Assembly: GCF_004795035.1 (NCBI RefSeq)
Contig: NZ_SSBK01000003.1
Span: forward strand, 248,001-312,000
Direction of reading: 5' to 3'
DNA from: Streptomyces sp. A0958
GTDB taxonomy: Bacteria > Actinomycetota > Actinomycetes > Streptomycetales > Streptomycetaceae
Length of the DNA: 64,000 bases
Shown: positions 50,507 to 58,649 of the stretch, one piece after another
Layout: each line of letters starts with the position of its first letter
Numbering within the stretch: position 1 is the first letter of the stretch
Translations under genes and position numbers: made by a program
The notes under the pieces: model-generated
The model's database searches: none
What the model saw: the letters and a program-made list of their open reading frames with translations, nothing else
What the model was told of the DNA's origin: nothing

Positions 50507-50579
50507 GGGGCCTTAGCTCAGTTGGTAGAGCGCTGCCTTTGCAAGGCAGATGTCAGGAGTTCGAATCTCCTAGGCTCCA
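50507..50579 (+). tRNA. tRNA-Ala (anticodon TGC)
   Basis: Acceptor GGGGCCT with AGGCTCC (one G-U pair), D-arm AGCTCAGTTGGTAGAGC, anticodon loop CTTTGCAAG and T-arm AGGAGTTCGAATCTCCT. The gene ends in A-CAT, so CCA is not encoded and must be added by the CCA-adding enzyme. Confidence 0.97.
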
Positions 50580-50584
50580 CATCG

Positions 50585-50630
50585 AAAGAGCTCCCCCGAC
50601 CTGCGTATACGCAGGTCGGGGGAGCTCTTT
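50585..50630. terminator. Bidirectional terminator between tRNA-Ala and the DUF5324-like gene
   Basis: A 46-base perfect palindrome (23-base arms, 50585-50607 and 50608-50630) with A-runs on the left and T-runs on the right. It serves tRNA-Ala on the plus strand and the gene at 50656 on the minus strand. Confidence 0.92.
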
Positions 50631-50655
50631 GCATGGGCCTCGCCGTCGGCGGGGG

Positions 50656-51393
50656 TCAGGGGCGGTCGTCCGGGTCCGTGCCGCCCAGGACGTCCGGGCC
50701 GTCCTCGCCCGCCTCGGCGTCGGCCTGCTTGGCCTCGACCTCGGGGTCCAGGATGGCCGAGGCGTTCGGGGTGCCGTCGACGGACGACAGCGGAGCGCGG
50801 TCGTCGACCTCGGTCGGGGCCGGCGGCTCCACCAGCCACTCGGGGTTGGCCTGCTTGTCCCACCAGCGCCATACGGCGTACGCGGCGCCGGCGAGGAGGC
50901 CCGTCACGGCCACACCCTTGAACGCCTTGCCGGCCTTGGCCCGCCGCTGGTGCTTGCGGGCCAGCTTCTGGATCTGCTTGGCCGTGACCTGGCCCCGCAG
51001 GGCGGCGAGGGCCGCGGCGCTGCGGGCCGTCGCCTCCTCGGCGACCGGCTGGGCGGCGGCCATGGCGCTCTCGACGCGCGGGACGGTGTAGTCAGCGGCG
51101 CTACGTGCGGCCCGGCGGGTGCGCTGCGCGGCGCGCTGGGCGACCTCGTCGACCTTCGGGGGGACATGTGTGCGGGCGAGCTCGATACGGGGGGCGACGT
51201 GCGCGCCGTACTGGACACGGGCCTGCTTGGCTGCCTTCGACATCTTCGGCGCGAGCAGCGTGCGGGCCTCGTGCGCATAGTGAACGGCCTGGTCCTTGGC
51301 CGAGTCGGCGTAGGGCGCCACCACTACCGCGGCGTGCTGCACGCTGTCCTTCGCCGAGTCGGTTGCGGCGCGCACGCTGTCGATGCGGGTCAC
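50656..51393 (-). CDS. DUF5324-like Ala-rich helical membrane-associated protein
   Basis: A 245-residue, Ala-rich protein of unknown function. The first 150 residues are a run of amphipathic helices (repeated AxxxA patterns such as DSAKDSVQHAAVVVAPYADSA), resembling apolipoprotein-like or LEA-like repeats. A single hydrophobic segment (about 165-185, GVAVTGLLAGAAYAVWRWW) and an acidic disordered tail follow. The label DUF5324 is from memory of similar Streptomyces proteins. The GTG at 51393 has AAGGAGGAGG just upstream; a 16-codon-longer reading is rejected. It could associate with the membrane surface, but this is inference. Confidence 0.78.
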   Translation of the reverse strand: MTRIDSVRAATDSAKDSVQHAAVVVAPYADSAKDQAVHYAHEARTLLAPKMSKAAKQARVQYGAHVAPRIELARTHVPPKVDEVAQRAAQRTRRAARSAADYTVPRVESAMAAAQPVAEEATARSAAALAALRGQVTAKQIQKLARKHQRRAKAGKAFKGVAVTGLLAGAAYAVWRWWDKQANPEWLVEPPAPTEVDDRAPLSSVDGTPNASAILDPEVEAKQADAEAGEDGPDVLGGTDPDDRP

Positions 51394-51788
51394 GTGATCC
51401 TCCTCCTTGGTGGCGGGTAGGTACTCCGCCTTTCCACCCAATTCGAGATCATGCCTGCATGGGGCCTGTCAGGCACGCGGGGCGGGCATCCGGGTCATTC
51501 GATTCATCAAGGATGCTCTCGGGCAATGCGGTGCAAGGGGAGTCTTCCGATGACAATGCCACGGTTCGGCCCGGACCGCGTGGGTAGGTCACGCACTTGG
51601 CGGCACGTTTCGTGCCGGGGCGGCGCGGGAAGCGCCCGGCGGCCGGGTCGGACACGGTGCGGGTGGCCCGTGCAAGGATCGGGATGCCGCAGCCGCCCGG
51701 CCGCGGGGTGGGCGGTATTCGGAGCGGCCCGACGTCCGGGACGGGGCAGCCGTGCACAGCAGACACGCAGACTTACGGAAGGCAGATC
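51394..51788. other. Divergent intergenic region upstream of cyclophilin
   Basis: A 395-bp region between the DUF5324-like gene and the cyclophilin gene. It should contain the promoters of both. I found only a weak minus-strand -10 (TACCTA at 51418-51423) and no convincing ORF, repeat or hairpin. Confidence 0.5.
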
Positions 51789-52316
51789 GTGGCCGAGCAG
51801 CTTTACGCCACCTTGAAGACCAACCAGGGCGACATCGAGATCCGGCTCCTGCCGAACCACGCGCCCAAGACGGTCAAGAACTTCGTCGAGCTCGCCACCG
51901 GGGAGCGCGAGTGGACCCACCCCGCGACCGGGGCGAAGACCACGGACCGGCTGTACGACGGCACCGTCTTCCACCGTGTGATCAGCGGCTTCATGATTCA
52001 GGGCGGCGACCCGCTGGGCAACGGGACCGGCGGCCCGGGCTACGAGTTCGGTGACGAGTTCCACCCCGATCTCGCCTTCACCAAGCCCTACCTGCTGGCG
52101 ATGGCCAACGCCGGGCCGGGCACCAACGGCTCGCAGTTCTTCATCACGGTCTCGCCGACGGCCTGGCTGACCGGCAAGCACACCATCTTCGGCGAGGTGG
52201 TCGGCCCCGCGAGCCAGCGGGTCGTCGACGCGATCGCGACCGCCCGGACCAACCCGCGTACCGACCGTCCGTTGCAGGACGTGGTCATCGAGTCGGTCGA
52301 CGTCGAAACGCGCTGA
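51789..52316 (+). CDS. ppiA: Cyclophilin-type peptidyl-prolyl isomerase
   Basis: Cytoplasmic peptidyl-prolyl cis-trans isomerase of 175 residues. The cyclophilin signature is clear: FHRVISGFMIQGGD (about 58-71), the central GTNGSQFFITV and the tryptophan in TAWLTGKHTIFGEV. The starting segment VAEQLYATLKTNQGDI and the absence of a signal peptide fit the cytosolic actinobacterial form. The start is GTG at 51789; the frame is open upstream but without a ribosome site. It is in the same place as ppiA in mycobacteria, upstream of a rhomboid and crgA. Confidence 0.95.
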   Translation: MAEQLYATLKTNQGDIEIRLLPNHAPKTVKNFVELATGEREWTHPATGAKTTDRLYDGTVFHRVISGFMIQGGDPLGNGTGGPGYEFGDEFHPDLAFTKPYLLAMANAGPGTNGSQFFITVSPTAWLTGKHTIFGEVVGPASQRVVDAIATARTNPRTDRPLQDVVIESVDVETR

Positions 52317-52462
52317 TCGCCTTTCGTCACCGGCCGGTCACTCTCCGGTTCCGCGTTCGGGAACCAACCGCCCCGCCCGTCCGTATCTCATGACAGAACG
52401 GATGCGCGGGGCGGTGTCGTGCGCGTCACCGGGACGACGAGGACCGAGGGGACCGGGAAGCG

Positions 52463-53371
52463 ATGGGACCGATGGACCAGCAGCCGCCGGGCGCGCCCGG
52501 ACCGCCCCCGCCCGTCGGGGGCCCGGCCGGCTGCTACCGCCACCCGGACCGGGAGACGGCGATCCGGTGCACCCGCTGCAACCGCCCCATCTGCCCGGAC
52601 TGCATGGTCAGCGCTTCGGTCGGCTTCCAGTGCCCGGACTGCGTCCGCCAGGGCTCCGGCACGGGGCACGGCGCGTCCGCCGCCCGGCCGCGCACGCTCG
52701 CCGGCGGCCCCGTCGCGGCCGATCCCCGGCTGATCACCAAGATCCTGCTGGGGGTCAATGTCGCCGTGTTCGTCGCGGTGCTGGCGAACGGCGCGCTGGT
52801 CGACGACCTGGTGCTGCTCGGCCGGGCCAACTTCTACTACGGCGGGCCGCCGGAGGGCATTGCGGAAGGCCAGTGGTACCGGCTGGTGACGTCGATGTTC
52901 CTGCACCAGGAGGTGTGGCACATCGCCTTCAACATGCTGGGGCTGTGGTGGCTGGGCGGACCGCTCGAAGCGGTGCTGGGCCGCGTCCGCTACCTCGCGC
53001 TGTATCTGCTCTCGGGGCTGGCGGGCGGCGCCCTGACGTACTGGCTCGCGGCGCCGAACCAGCCCTCGCTGGGGGCCTCGGGCGCCATCTTCGGTCTGCT
53101 GGGTGCGACGGTCGTCCTGATGCGCCGGCTGAACTACGACATGCGCCCGGTCTTCATGATCCTCGCGCTCAACCTGGTCATCACCTTCAACCCGTGGGGC
53201 GGGATCGCCTGGCAGGCGCATGTCGGCGGACTGGTCGCGGGGGTGCTGATCGGGATCGGCATGGTGCACGCCCCGCGTGAACGGCGCGATCTCGTGCAGT
53301 TCGGGACCTGTGCCGTAACCCTCGTGGTGGTGATCCTGATCGTGGTCGCCAGGACAGCCGCCCTGACGTAG
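52463..53371 (+). CDS. Rhomboid-family intramembrane serine protease with N-terminal zinc finger
   Basis: A 302-residue membrane protease. An N-terminal zinc-binding region (CYRHPDRETAIRCTRCNRPI... CPDC, about 25-60) of B-box type precedes six predicted helices. The catalytic serine is in GASGAIFG (near 206) and the catalytic histidine in AHVGG (near 253), with the usual HxxxN (HIAFN) of the oxyanion region. It should be active, but the substrate is unknown. The start may be the ATG at 52463 or the one at 52472 (MDQQPPG). It is followed by a DnaA-box-bearing gap and, on the other strand, crgA. Confidence 0.92.
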   Translation: MGPMDQQPPGAPGPPPPVGGPAGCYRHPDRETAIRCTRCNRPICPDCMVSASVGFQCPDCVRQGSGTGHGASAARPRTLAGGPVAADPRLITKILLGVNVAVFVAVLANGALVDDLVLLGRANFYYGGPPEGIAEGQWYRLVTSMFLHQEVWHIAFNMLGLWWLGGPLEAVLGRVRYLALYLLSGLAGGALTYWLAAPNQPSLGASGAIFGLLGATVVLMRRLNYDMRPVFMILALNLVITFNPWGGIAWQAHVGGLVAGVLIGIGMVHAPRERRDLVQFGTCAVTLVVVILIVVARTAALT

Positions 53372-53424
53372 GGGGCGCCTCCGACAAGGTCCGCAGAGCC
53401 GATGCGGACCGTTTGTGATCGAAG

Positions 53425-53635
53425 TTGTCCACAGGATTCCACAGCCTGGTTCCGATCTTGTGCATGAAGCGGATACAACTGAGCCCCTTGTCGCTGAGCT
53501 GGGTTTTTCCAGCAGGGACAAGGGGCGTTGTGCCCCGGTGCGGGGGCGTTCGCAGTCACACCGGCGTCAACGGCCAGGGAGTTATCCACAGATCGTCTGA
53601 CCTTTTCCCCTGCCTGTGGATAACGCTGTGGGTAA
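53425..53635. repeat. DnaA-box cluster between rhomboid gene and crgA
   Basis: A 322-bp gene-free gap carries four boxes: TTGTCCACA (53425-53433, perfect), TTATCCACA (53582-53590, one mismatch), TGTGGATAA (53615-53623, minus, one mismatch) and TGTGGGTAA (53627-53635, minus, two mismatches). The last three lie within 54 bp. DnaA-box clusters outside oriC (named H69, H24 and D78) are known near the S. coelicolor origin; this is likely an equivalent of one of them. Confidence 0.8.
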
Positions 53636-53693
53636 CTCAGGGCAGGGGTTGCGGTAACCGGGGCCGTCGTGCGTCACTGCGCGGTCGCGCGGG

Positions 53694-53948
53694 CTACTTC
53701 CACTGCGTGGAGACGCCGAAGCCGCCCGCGATGAAGCCGAAGCCTACGACGATGTTCCAGTTCCCCAGCGACTTGATCGGCAGGTCGCCGTCGGTCACGT
53801 AGAAAACAACGATCCAGGCCAGACCGATCAGGAAGAGCGCCAGCATCACGGGCGCCACCCAGCTGCGGTTGGTCAGCTTTATGTTGGTCGTCTGCTTCGC
53901 CGGGGGCGGCGTGAAGTCGGCCTTCTTGCGGATACGTGACTTCGGCAC
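53694..53948 (-). CDS. crgA: Cell division protein CrgA
   Basis: An 84-residue, two-helix membrane protein. In Streptomyces it coordinates growth and septation by opposing Z-ring formation; in mycobacteria it joins the divisome with PBPs. The sequence [18 protein letters not shown], helix 1 ([18 protein letters not shown]) and helix 2 ([14 protein letters not shown]) match the family. The start is GTG at 53948. It ends near the DnaA-box cluster and diverges from the DUF881 gene. Confidence 0.96.
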   Translation of the reverse strand: MPKSRIRKKADFTPPPAKQTTNIKLTNRSWVAPVMLALFLIGLAWIVVFYVTDGDLPIKSLGNWNIVVGFGFIAGGFGVSTQWK

Positions 53949-54089
53949 GAGGAACTCTCCTGTCGATGCGCTGCGTGACCGCGCAGGGAACTGTGGCTGG
54001 CGCCGGGGCGGGGCGCAAGGGGGAATGCTGCCTCCCCCGGGCGTCCGTTAGCGTAGTGCTTCCGTGGCACCGAAGGAGATAAGGGTACG

Positions 54090-54857
54090 TTGAGCAATTC
54101 TGCCGACTCTCCCCCAGGGCCGGTCCGGCGCACGTTCCGGCACCCGGTCAGAGTGCTCACGGCTGCCGTTTTCGCCCTTGCCGGCCTTATCTTCGTGACC
54201 AGCGCCAATACGGCAAAGGGCACCAATATCCGTACCGACGCCTCGCTGCTGAAGCTCTCCGACCTCATCCAGCAGCGCAGCGAGAAGAACGCCGCTCTGG
54301 AGGAGTCCGCCGCGTCCGTGCGCGGGGACATCGACACCCTCGCCCAGCGCGACAACGGCAGCACCAAGGCGGAGGCCGCCCGCCTCAAGGCGCTGGAGCG
54401 GGCCGCCGGTACCACCAAGCTCTCCGGTCAGGCCCTGGCCGTCACGCTCAACGACGCCCCGCCGAACGCCACCGCCAGCCCCGGCTACCCCGACCCGCAG
54501 CCCAATGACCTGGTCATCCACCAGCAGGACCTGCAGGCGGTCGTCAACGCGCTGTGGCAGGGCGGCGCCCGGGGCATCGAGGTCATGGACCAGCGGCTCA
54601 TCTCCACCAGCGCCGTGCGCTGCGTCGGCAACACCCTGATCCTCCAGGGCCGGGTCTACTCGCCCCCGTACAAGATCACCGCGGTGGGCGACCCCGGTGC
54701 GCTCAGGAAGGCGCTCGACGCCTCGCCGGCGATCCAGAACTACCTGCTGTACGTGAAGGCGTACGGGCTCGGCTGGAAAGTCGACGAGCACGGGGCGGTG
54801 ACTCTTCCCGGCTACTCGGGCACAGTGGACCTGCACTATGCGGAGCCGGTGAAGTAA
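54090..54857 (+). CDS. DUF881 membrane-anchored protein
   Basis: A 255-residue protein with one N-terminal membrane helix (about 20-40), a coiled coil (about 55-105, LIQQRSEKNAALEESAASVRG) and the outside DUF881 domain (about 112-250) with AVTLNDAP, QPNDLVIHQQDLQAVVNALW and GARGI. It is the counterpart of Rv0012 near crgA in M. tuberculosis. The topology recalls divisome scaffolds such as FtsB/FtsL, but the function is unknown. The start is TTG at 54090 with AAGGAG somewhat far upstream, so the exact N-terminus is less sure. Confidence 0.87.
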   Translation: MSNSADSPPGPVRRTFRHPVRVLTAAVFALAGLIFVTSANTAKGTNIRTDASLLKLSDLIQQRSEKNAALEESAASVRGDIDTLAQRDNGSTKAEAARLKALERAAGTTKLSGQALAVTLNDAPPNATASPGYPDPQPNDLVIHQQDLQAVVNALWQGGARGIEVMDQRLISTSAVRCVGNTLILQGRVYSPPYKITAVGDPGALRKALDASPAIQNYLLYVKAYGLGWKVDEHGAVTLPGYSGTVDLHYAEPVK

Positions 54858-54882
54858 CGAGCAGCCGCGGGGAGGCCGACCG

Positions 54883-55596
54883 GTGTCGGTGCGACTCATC
54901 GTCAGGACGTTCAGCGAGCTGTGCGTCACCGTGGGCGCCCTGATCATCCTCTTCGTCGTCTACCTCCTGTTCTGGACCGGAGTGAAGGCCGCCGGTGCGA
55001 CCGAGGGCCAGATCGACGCCCTGGAGAACCAGTGGGCACGCGGCACGGTCTCCGCACCCGCGACCGAGTCGCCCACAGCCGACGCACCCGCGACCGAGTC
55101 GCCCGCGCCGACTCCCGAGGCGTACCGCGACGGGAAGCCGTTCGCGGTGCTCTACATCCCCCGCTTCGGCAAGAACTGGGAATGGCCCGTCCTGGAGAAC
55201 ACCGAGGTCAAGACGTTGCAGAAGGGCCTCGGCCACTACCGGGGCACCGCCCGCGCCGGCGCGACGGGCAACTTCGCGGTGGCCGGGCACCGCCGCACGT
55301 ACGGCGACCCGTTCAAGGACTTCCCCGAGCTGCGCCCCGGTGACGCGGTGCTGGTGACGGACGGGACGACGTGGTTCACGTACCGCATCGACCGCAAGCC
55401 GTACCGGACCGTGCCGAGCGACACCGGGGTGATCGACCCCGTCCCGCGCAAGTCCGGCTTCGACGGGCCCGGCCGCTATCTGACGCTGACCACCTGCGAC
55501 CCCGAGTGGGGCAGCAGCCACCGGCTGATCGCCTGGGCGCACCTGGACGCGACCCAGCCCGTGACCGAGGGCAGGCCGGCGGCCCTTCACAGCTGA
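54883..55596 (+). CDS. Class E sortase
   Basis: A 237-residue sortase. The N-terminal helix (about 15-40) is followed by a Thr/Pro/Glu-rich spacer with a direct repeat (ATESPTADAPATESP) and the sortase domain (about 85-225). Catalytic residues are visible: His136 in VAGHRRTYG, Cys205 in LTTCDPEW and an arginine in SHRLIAW. The TLTTC motif fits class E. It is the first of three sortase genes in a 3.7-kb stretch. GTG 54883, 25 bp after the DUF881 gene, suggests a shared transcript. It may differ in substrate from the other two, to which it is only moderately similar. Confidence 0.92.
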   Translation: MSVRLIVRTFSELCVTVGALIILFVVYLLFWTGVKAAGATEGQIDALENQWARGTVSAPATESPTADAPATESPAPTPEAYRDGKPFAVLYIPRFGKNWEWPVLENTEVKTLQKGLGHYRGTARAGATGNFAVAGHRRTYGDPFKDFPELRPGDAVLVTDGTTWFTYRIDRKPYRTVPSDTGVIDPVPRKSGFDGPGRYLTLTTCDPEWGSSHRLIAWAHLDATQPVTEGRPAALHS

Positions 55597-55694
55597 CCCA
55601 CGGCTCTCCATGGCCCGTCCACGGCTTTCCACAGCTGCCCCACGGCCGGCCCCCCGCCCCTTACTCTGGACCCGTACCGAATGGAGGGGTCAGG

Positions 55695-55880
55695 ATGTAC
55701 GGCTGGATCTGGCGGCATCTGCCGGGCAACGCGTGGGTGCGCGGGCTGATTTCGCTCGTGCTCGCCCTGGCGGTCGTCTACGTGCTGTTCCAGTACGTCT
55801 TCCCGTGGGCGGAGCCGCTGCTTCCGTTCGGTGACGTGACGGTCGACGGCGCGAGCGCGGCGACGGGGGCCGGCCGATGA
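55695..55880 (+). CDS. Small single-pass membrane protein coupled to pabA
   Basis: A 61-residue protein starting MYGWIWRHLPGNAWVRGLIS, with one membrane helix (about 18-40, LISLVLALAVVYVLFQYVF) and a short acidic tail. An AGGGG precedes the ATG at 55695. Its stop overlaps the pabA start (ATGA), which strongly supports that it is translated. Function is unknown. Its place between two sortase genes suggests an envelope role. Confidence 0.8.
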   Translation: MYGWIWRHLPGNAWVRGLISLVLALAVVYVLFQYVFPWAEPLLPFGDVTVDGASAATGAGR

Positions 55881-56515
55881 GTGCCCGCATCCTGGTCGTC
55901 GACAACTACGACAGCTTCGTCTTCAACCTCGTCCAGTACCTCTACCAGCTGGGTGCCGAGTGCGAGGTGCTGCGCAACGACGAGGTGACCACGGCGCACG
56001 CCCAGGACGGCTTCGACGGCGTCCTGCTCTCACCCGGACCCGGCACCCCGGAGCAAGCGGGCGTCTGCGTCGACATGGTGCGGCACTGCGCGGCGACCGG
56101 CGTCCCGGTGTTCGGGGTCTGCCTGGGCATGCAGTCGATGGCGGTGGCGTACGGCGGTGTCGTGGGCCGCGCCCCCGAACTGCTGCACGGCAAGACGTCC
56201 CCGGTGATCCACGAGGGCGCGGGCGTGTTCGCCGGTCTGCCCTCGCCGTTCACCGCGACCCGGTACCACTCGCTCGCCGCCGAACCGGACACGGTCCCCG
56301 ATGAGCTGGAGGTCACCGCGCGGACGGCCGACGGCATCATCATGGGCCTGCGCCACCGGGAACTGGCCGTGGAAGGTGTGCAGTTCCACCCCGAGTCGGT
56401 GCTCACCGAGCACGGCCATCTGATGCTGGCCAACTGGCTGGTGCGCTGCGGTGACACCGGAGCCGTCGAGAGGTCGGCGGGGCTCGCTCCGGTGGTGGGC
56501 AAGGCCGTCGCGTGA
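55877..56515 (+). CDS. pabA: Aminodeoxychorismate/anthranilate synthase glutamine amidotransferase
   Basis: Class I glutamine amidotransferase subunit that feeds ammonia to chorismate in folate (PabA) or tryptophan (TrpG) synthesis. The 212-residue protein starts ILVVDNYDSFVFNLVQYL, has the catalytic cysteine in GVCLGMQ (near 82), and His/Glu in VQFHPESVLTEHG (near 173). No synthase component I is adjacent, so folate or tryptophan use cannot be decided from context. It is embedded by 4-bp overlaps between a small membrane protein gene and a sortase gene, an odd but conserved place (Rv0013 in M. tuberculosis is similarly near pknB). Confidence 0.93.
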   Translation: MSARILVVDNYDSFVFNLVQYLYQLGAECEVLRNDEVTTAHAQDGFDGVLLSPGPGTPEQAGVCVDMVRHCAATGVPVFGVCLGMQSMAVAYGGVVGRAPELLHGKTSPVIHEGAGVFAGLPSPFTATRYHSLAAEPDTVPDELEVTARTADGIIMGLRHRELAVEGVQFHPESVLTEHGHLMLANWLVRCGDTGAVERSAGLAPVVGKAVA

Positions 56516-57798
56516 CCCCACCCCGCCACGGAGCCGGGGACGGGCGGCAGGACGACCCGCACGATCCGCAGGCGTACGGGGACCCGGGCGCGTTCGATGC
56601 GGCGGTTGACAGGCTGGCGGACCCGCTGAACGACCCGCTGCCGGGGCACCAAGGGCCGCCGGCCGTACCGCCCCAGCAGCAGGCGCCACACGCGCCGCAG
56701 GGCCCCCAGCAGGCCCCGCCCGAGTGGTACGACCCCGAGGGGTACGAACGGGACTGGTACGGCCGCCAGGAGACCGCGCGGCGGGCCCCGGCCGAGCCGG
56801 TGCCCTCGACCGACGGGAACGTCGAGCCGCGCACGGAAATGCTGTGGCGCATAGACCCGGCCGAGGAGTCCGCGCGGGAGCAGGAGCCTTCGGCCGGGGC
56901 CGACGAGACCGGGAGCGCGGAGGAGTCCGGGGAGCACCGCGGCGCGTCGCCCGTGCCCCCCGCATCCGCGACCGGCGGCCGGGCCGAGCGCAGACGCGCC
57001 GCCAAGGGGCGCGGACGGCGGCGCCCGGCACCGCGCCCGGGGCCCGGCAGCGCGGCCGGTACGGAAGGTGCCCCGGCGAAGCCCATGACCCGCATGGAGG
57101 CGCGCCGGGCGGCCAAGGCCGCCAAGGACAGCCCCGCGGTCGTCATCAGCCGGGTCGTCGGCGAACTGTTCATCACACTGGGCATCCTGATGCTGCTCTT
57201 CGTCACCTATCAGCTGTGGTGGACGAACGTGCGCGCCGACCAGATCGCCGGCAGGGAGACCCACAAGATCCAGGACGACTGGGCCAAGGGCACCCGCAAA
57301 CCGGAGGCGTTCGAGCCGGGGCAGGGCTTCGCCATCATCCACATCCCGAAGCTGGACGTCGTCACCCCGATCGCCGAGGGCACCAGCAAGGAGAAGGTCC
57401 TCGACCGCGGGATGGTCGGCCACTACAGCGAGGAACCGCTGCGCACGGCGATGCCCGAGGACAAGCAGGGCAACTTCGCCCTGGCCGGCCACCGCAACAC
57501 GCACGGCGAGCCGTTCCGCTACATCAACCGGCTGCGTCCGGGCGACCCGATCGTGGTCGAGACGCAGGACGCGTACTACACGTACGAGATGACGAGCGAG
57601 CTGTCGCAGACCTCGCCGTCCAACGTGTCCGTGATCGGCCCGGTGCCGCAGCAGTCCGGGTTCACCAAGCCCGGCCGGTACATCACCTTGACGACGTGTA
57701 CGCCCGAATTCACGAGTACGTACCGTTTGATCGTCTGGGGCAAGATGGTCGACGAACGGCCGCGCAGCAAGGGGAAGCCCGACGTGCTCGTGGACTGA
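56512..57798 (+). CDS. srtE1: Class E sortase with long cytoplasmic N-terminus (SrtE1-like)
   Basis: A 428-residue sortase. About 200 disordered, charged and Pro/Gln-rich cytoplasmic residues, ending in a basic patch, precede the membrane helix (about 218-240, GELFITLGILMLLFVTYQLWW). The sortase domain (about 270-415) has the catalytic His in LAGHRNTHG (near 326), Cys396 in LTTCTPEF and Arg in STYRLIVW. In S. coelicolor the two class E sortases at this locus attach the long chaplins through LAxTG signals and are needed for aerial growth. The GTG overlaps the pabA stop by 4 bp. Confidence 0.93.
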   Translation: MTPPRHGAGDGRQDDPHDPQAYGDPGAFDAAVDRLADPLNDPLPGHQGPPAVPPQQQAPHAPQGPQQAPPEWYDPEGYERDWYGRQETARRAPAEPVPSTDGNVEPRTEMLWRIDPAEESAREQEPSAGADETGSAEESGEHRGASPVPPASATGGRAERRRAAKGRGRRRPAPRPGPGSAAGTEGAPAKPMTRMEARRAAKAAKDSPAVVISRVVGELFITLGILMLLFVTYQLWWTNVRADQIAGRETHKIQDDWAKGTRKPEAFEPGQGFAIIHIPKLDVVTPIAEGTSKEKVLDRGMVGHYSEEPLRTAMPEDKQGNFALAGHRNTHGEPFRYINRLRPGDPIVVETQDAYYTYEMTSELSQTSPSNVSVIGPVPQQSGFTKPGRYITLTTCTPEFTSTYRLIVWGKMVDERPRSKGKPDVLVD

Positions 57799-57832
57799 AC
57801 GGGCTGGACATCATGACGACAGGGGCGGTGCG

Positions 57833-58561
57833 GTGACAGCGAGGACCGAGGACCAGGAGCAGACCGACGAGTCCGCGCCGCCTGCGCGGACCGGGGGCCG
57901 TCACCCCTTCGCGACAGCCGTCAGCGTCTTCGGTGAACTCCTCATCACCGCAGGTCTGGTGCTCGGTCTCTTCGTCGTCTACTCCCTGTGGTGGACGAAC
58001 GTGCTCGCCGACCGCGAGGCCACCAAACAGGGCGACACGGTCCGCGACCACTGGGCCGACGGCCCCGGCGCGCTGGACACCAAGGACGGCATCGGCTTCC
58101 TCCACGTCCCGTCGATGAAGAACGGCGAGGTGCTCGTCAAGAAGGGCACCGACACCGAGATCCTCAACGACGGCGTCGCCGGCTACTACACCGATCCGGT
58201 GAAATCGGCGCTCCCCTCGGACAAGGAGGGCAACTTCACGCTGGCCGCCCACCGGGACGGGCACGGGGCGAAGTTCCACAACATCGACAAGGTGCGGACC
58301 GGGGACGCGGTCGTCTTCGAGACGAAGGACACCTGGTACATCTACAAGGTCTTCAACGAGCTGCCGGAGACGTCGAAGTACAACGTCGACGTGCTGGGGC
58401 CCGTCCCGAAGGGCTCGGGCGCGAAGAAGGCCGGCCGCTACATCACGCTCACGACCTGCACCCCGGTCTTCACGTCGAAGTACCGCTACATCGTGTGGGG
58501 CGAGCTGGTCCGTACGGAGAAGGTCGACCGGGACCGTACGAAGCCGGTGGAGCTGGGCTGA
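57833..58561 (+). CDS. srtE2: Class E sortase (SrtE2-like)
   Basis: A 242-residue sortase with a short cytoplasmic N-terminus, one helix (about 30-55) and the sortase domain. Catalytic residues are His139 in AAHRDGHG, Cys209 in LTTCTPVF and an arginine in SKYRYIVW. It is more like the upstream SrtE1 core (shared VYSLWWTNV / TYQLWWTNV after the helix, GRYITLTTCTP) than the sortase at 54883, so the two are tandem paralogues. The start is GTG at 57833, 34 bp after srtE1. A 20-bp terminator follows. Confidence 0.93.
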   Translation: MTARTEDQEQTDESAPPARTGGRHPFATAVSVFGELLITAGLVLGLFVVYSLWWTNVLADREATKQGDTVRDHWADGPGALDTKDGIGFLHVPSMKNGEVLVKKGTDTEILNDGVAGYYTDPVKSALPSDKEGNFTLAAHRDGHGAKFHNIDKVRTGDAVVFETKDTWYIYKVFNELPETSKYNVDVLGPVPKGSGAKKAGRYITLTTCTPVFTSKYRYIVWGELVRTEKVDRDRTKPVELG

Positions 58562-58583
58562 GACGGGCGTACGGGCGCGTACG

Positions 58584-58628
58584 GCAGAGGGCCCCGATCA
58601 CCGTGATGCGGTGACCGGGGCCCTCTGC
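58584..58628. terminator. Bidirectional terminator between srtE2 and pknB
   Basis: A 20-bp stem with a single mismatch (58584-58603 with 58609-58628) and a 5-base loop, between convergent genes. Confidence 0.88.
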
Positions 58629-58649
58629 TCGTGCCGGGTGCGGGGAAGG

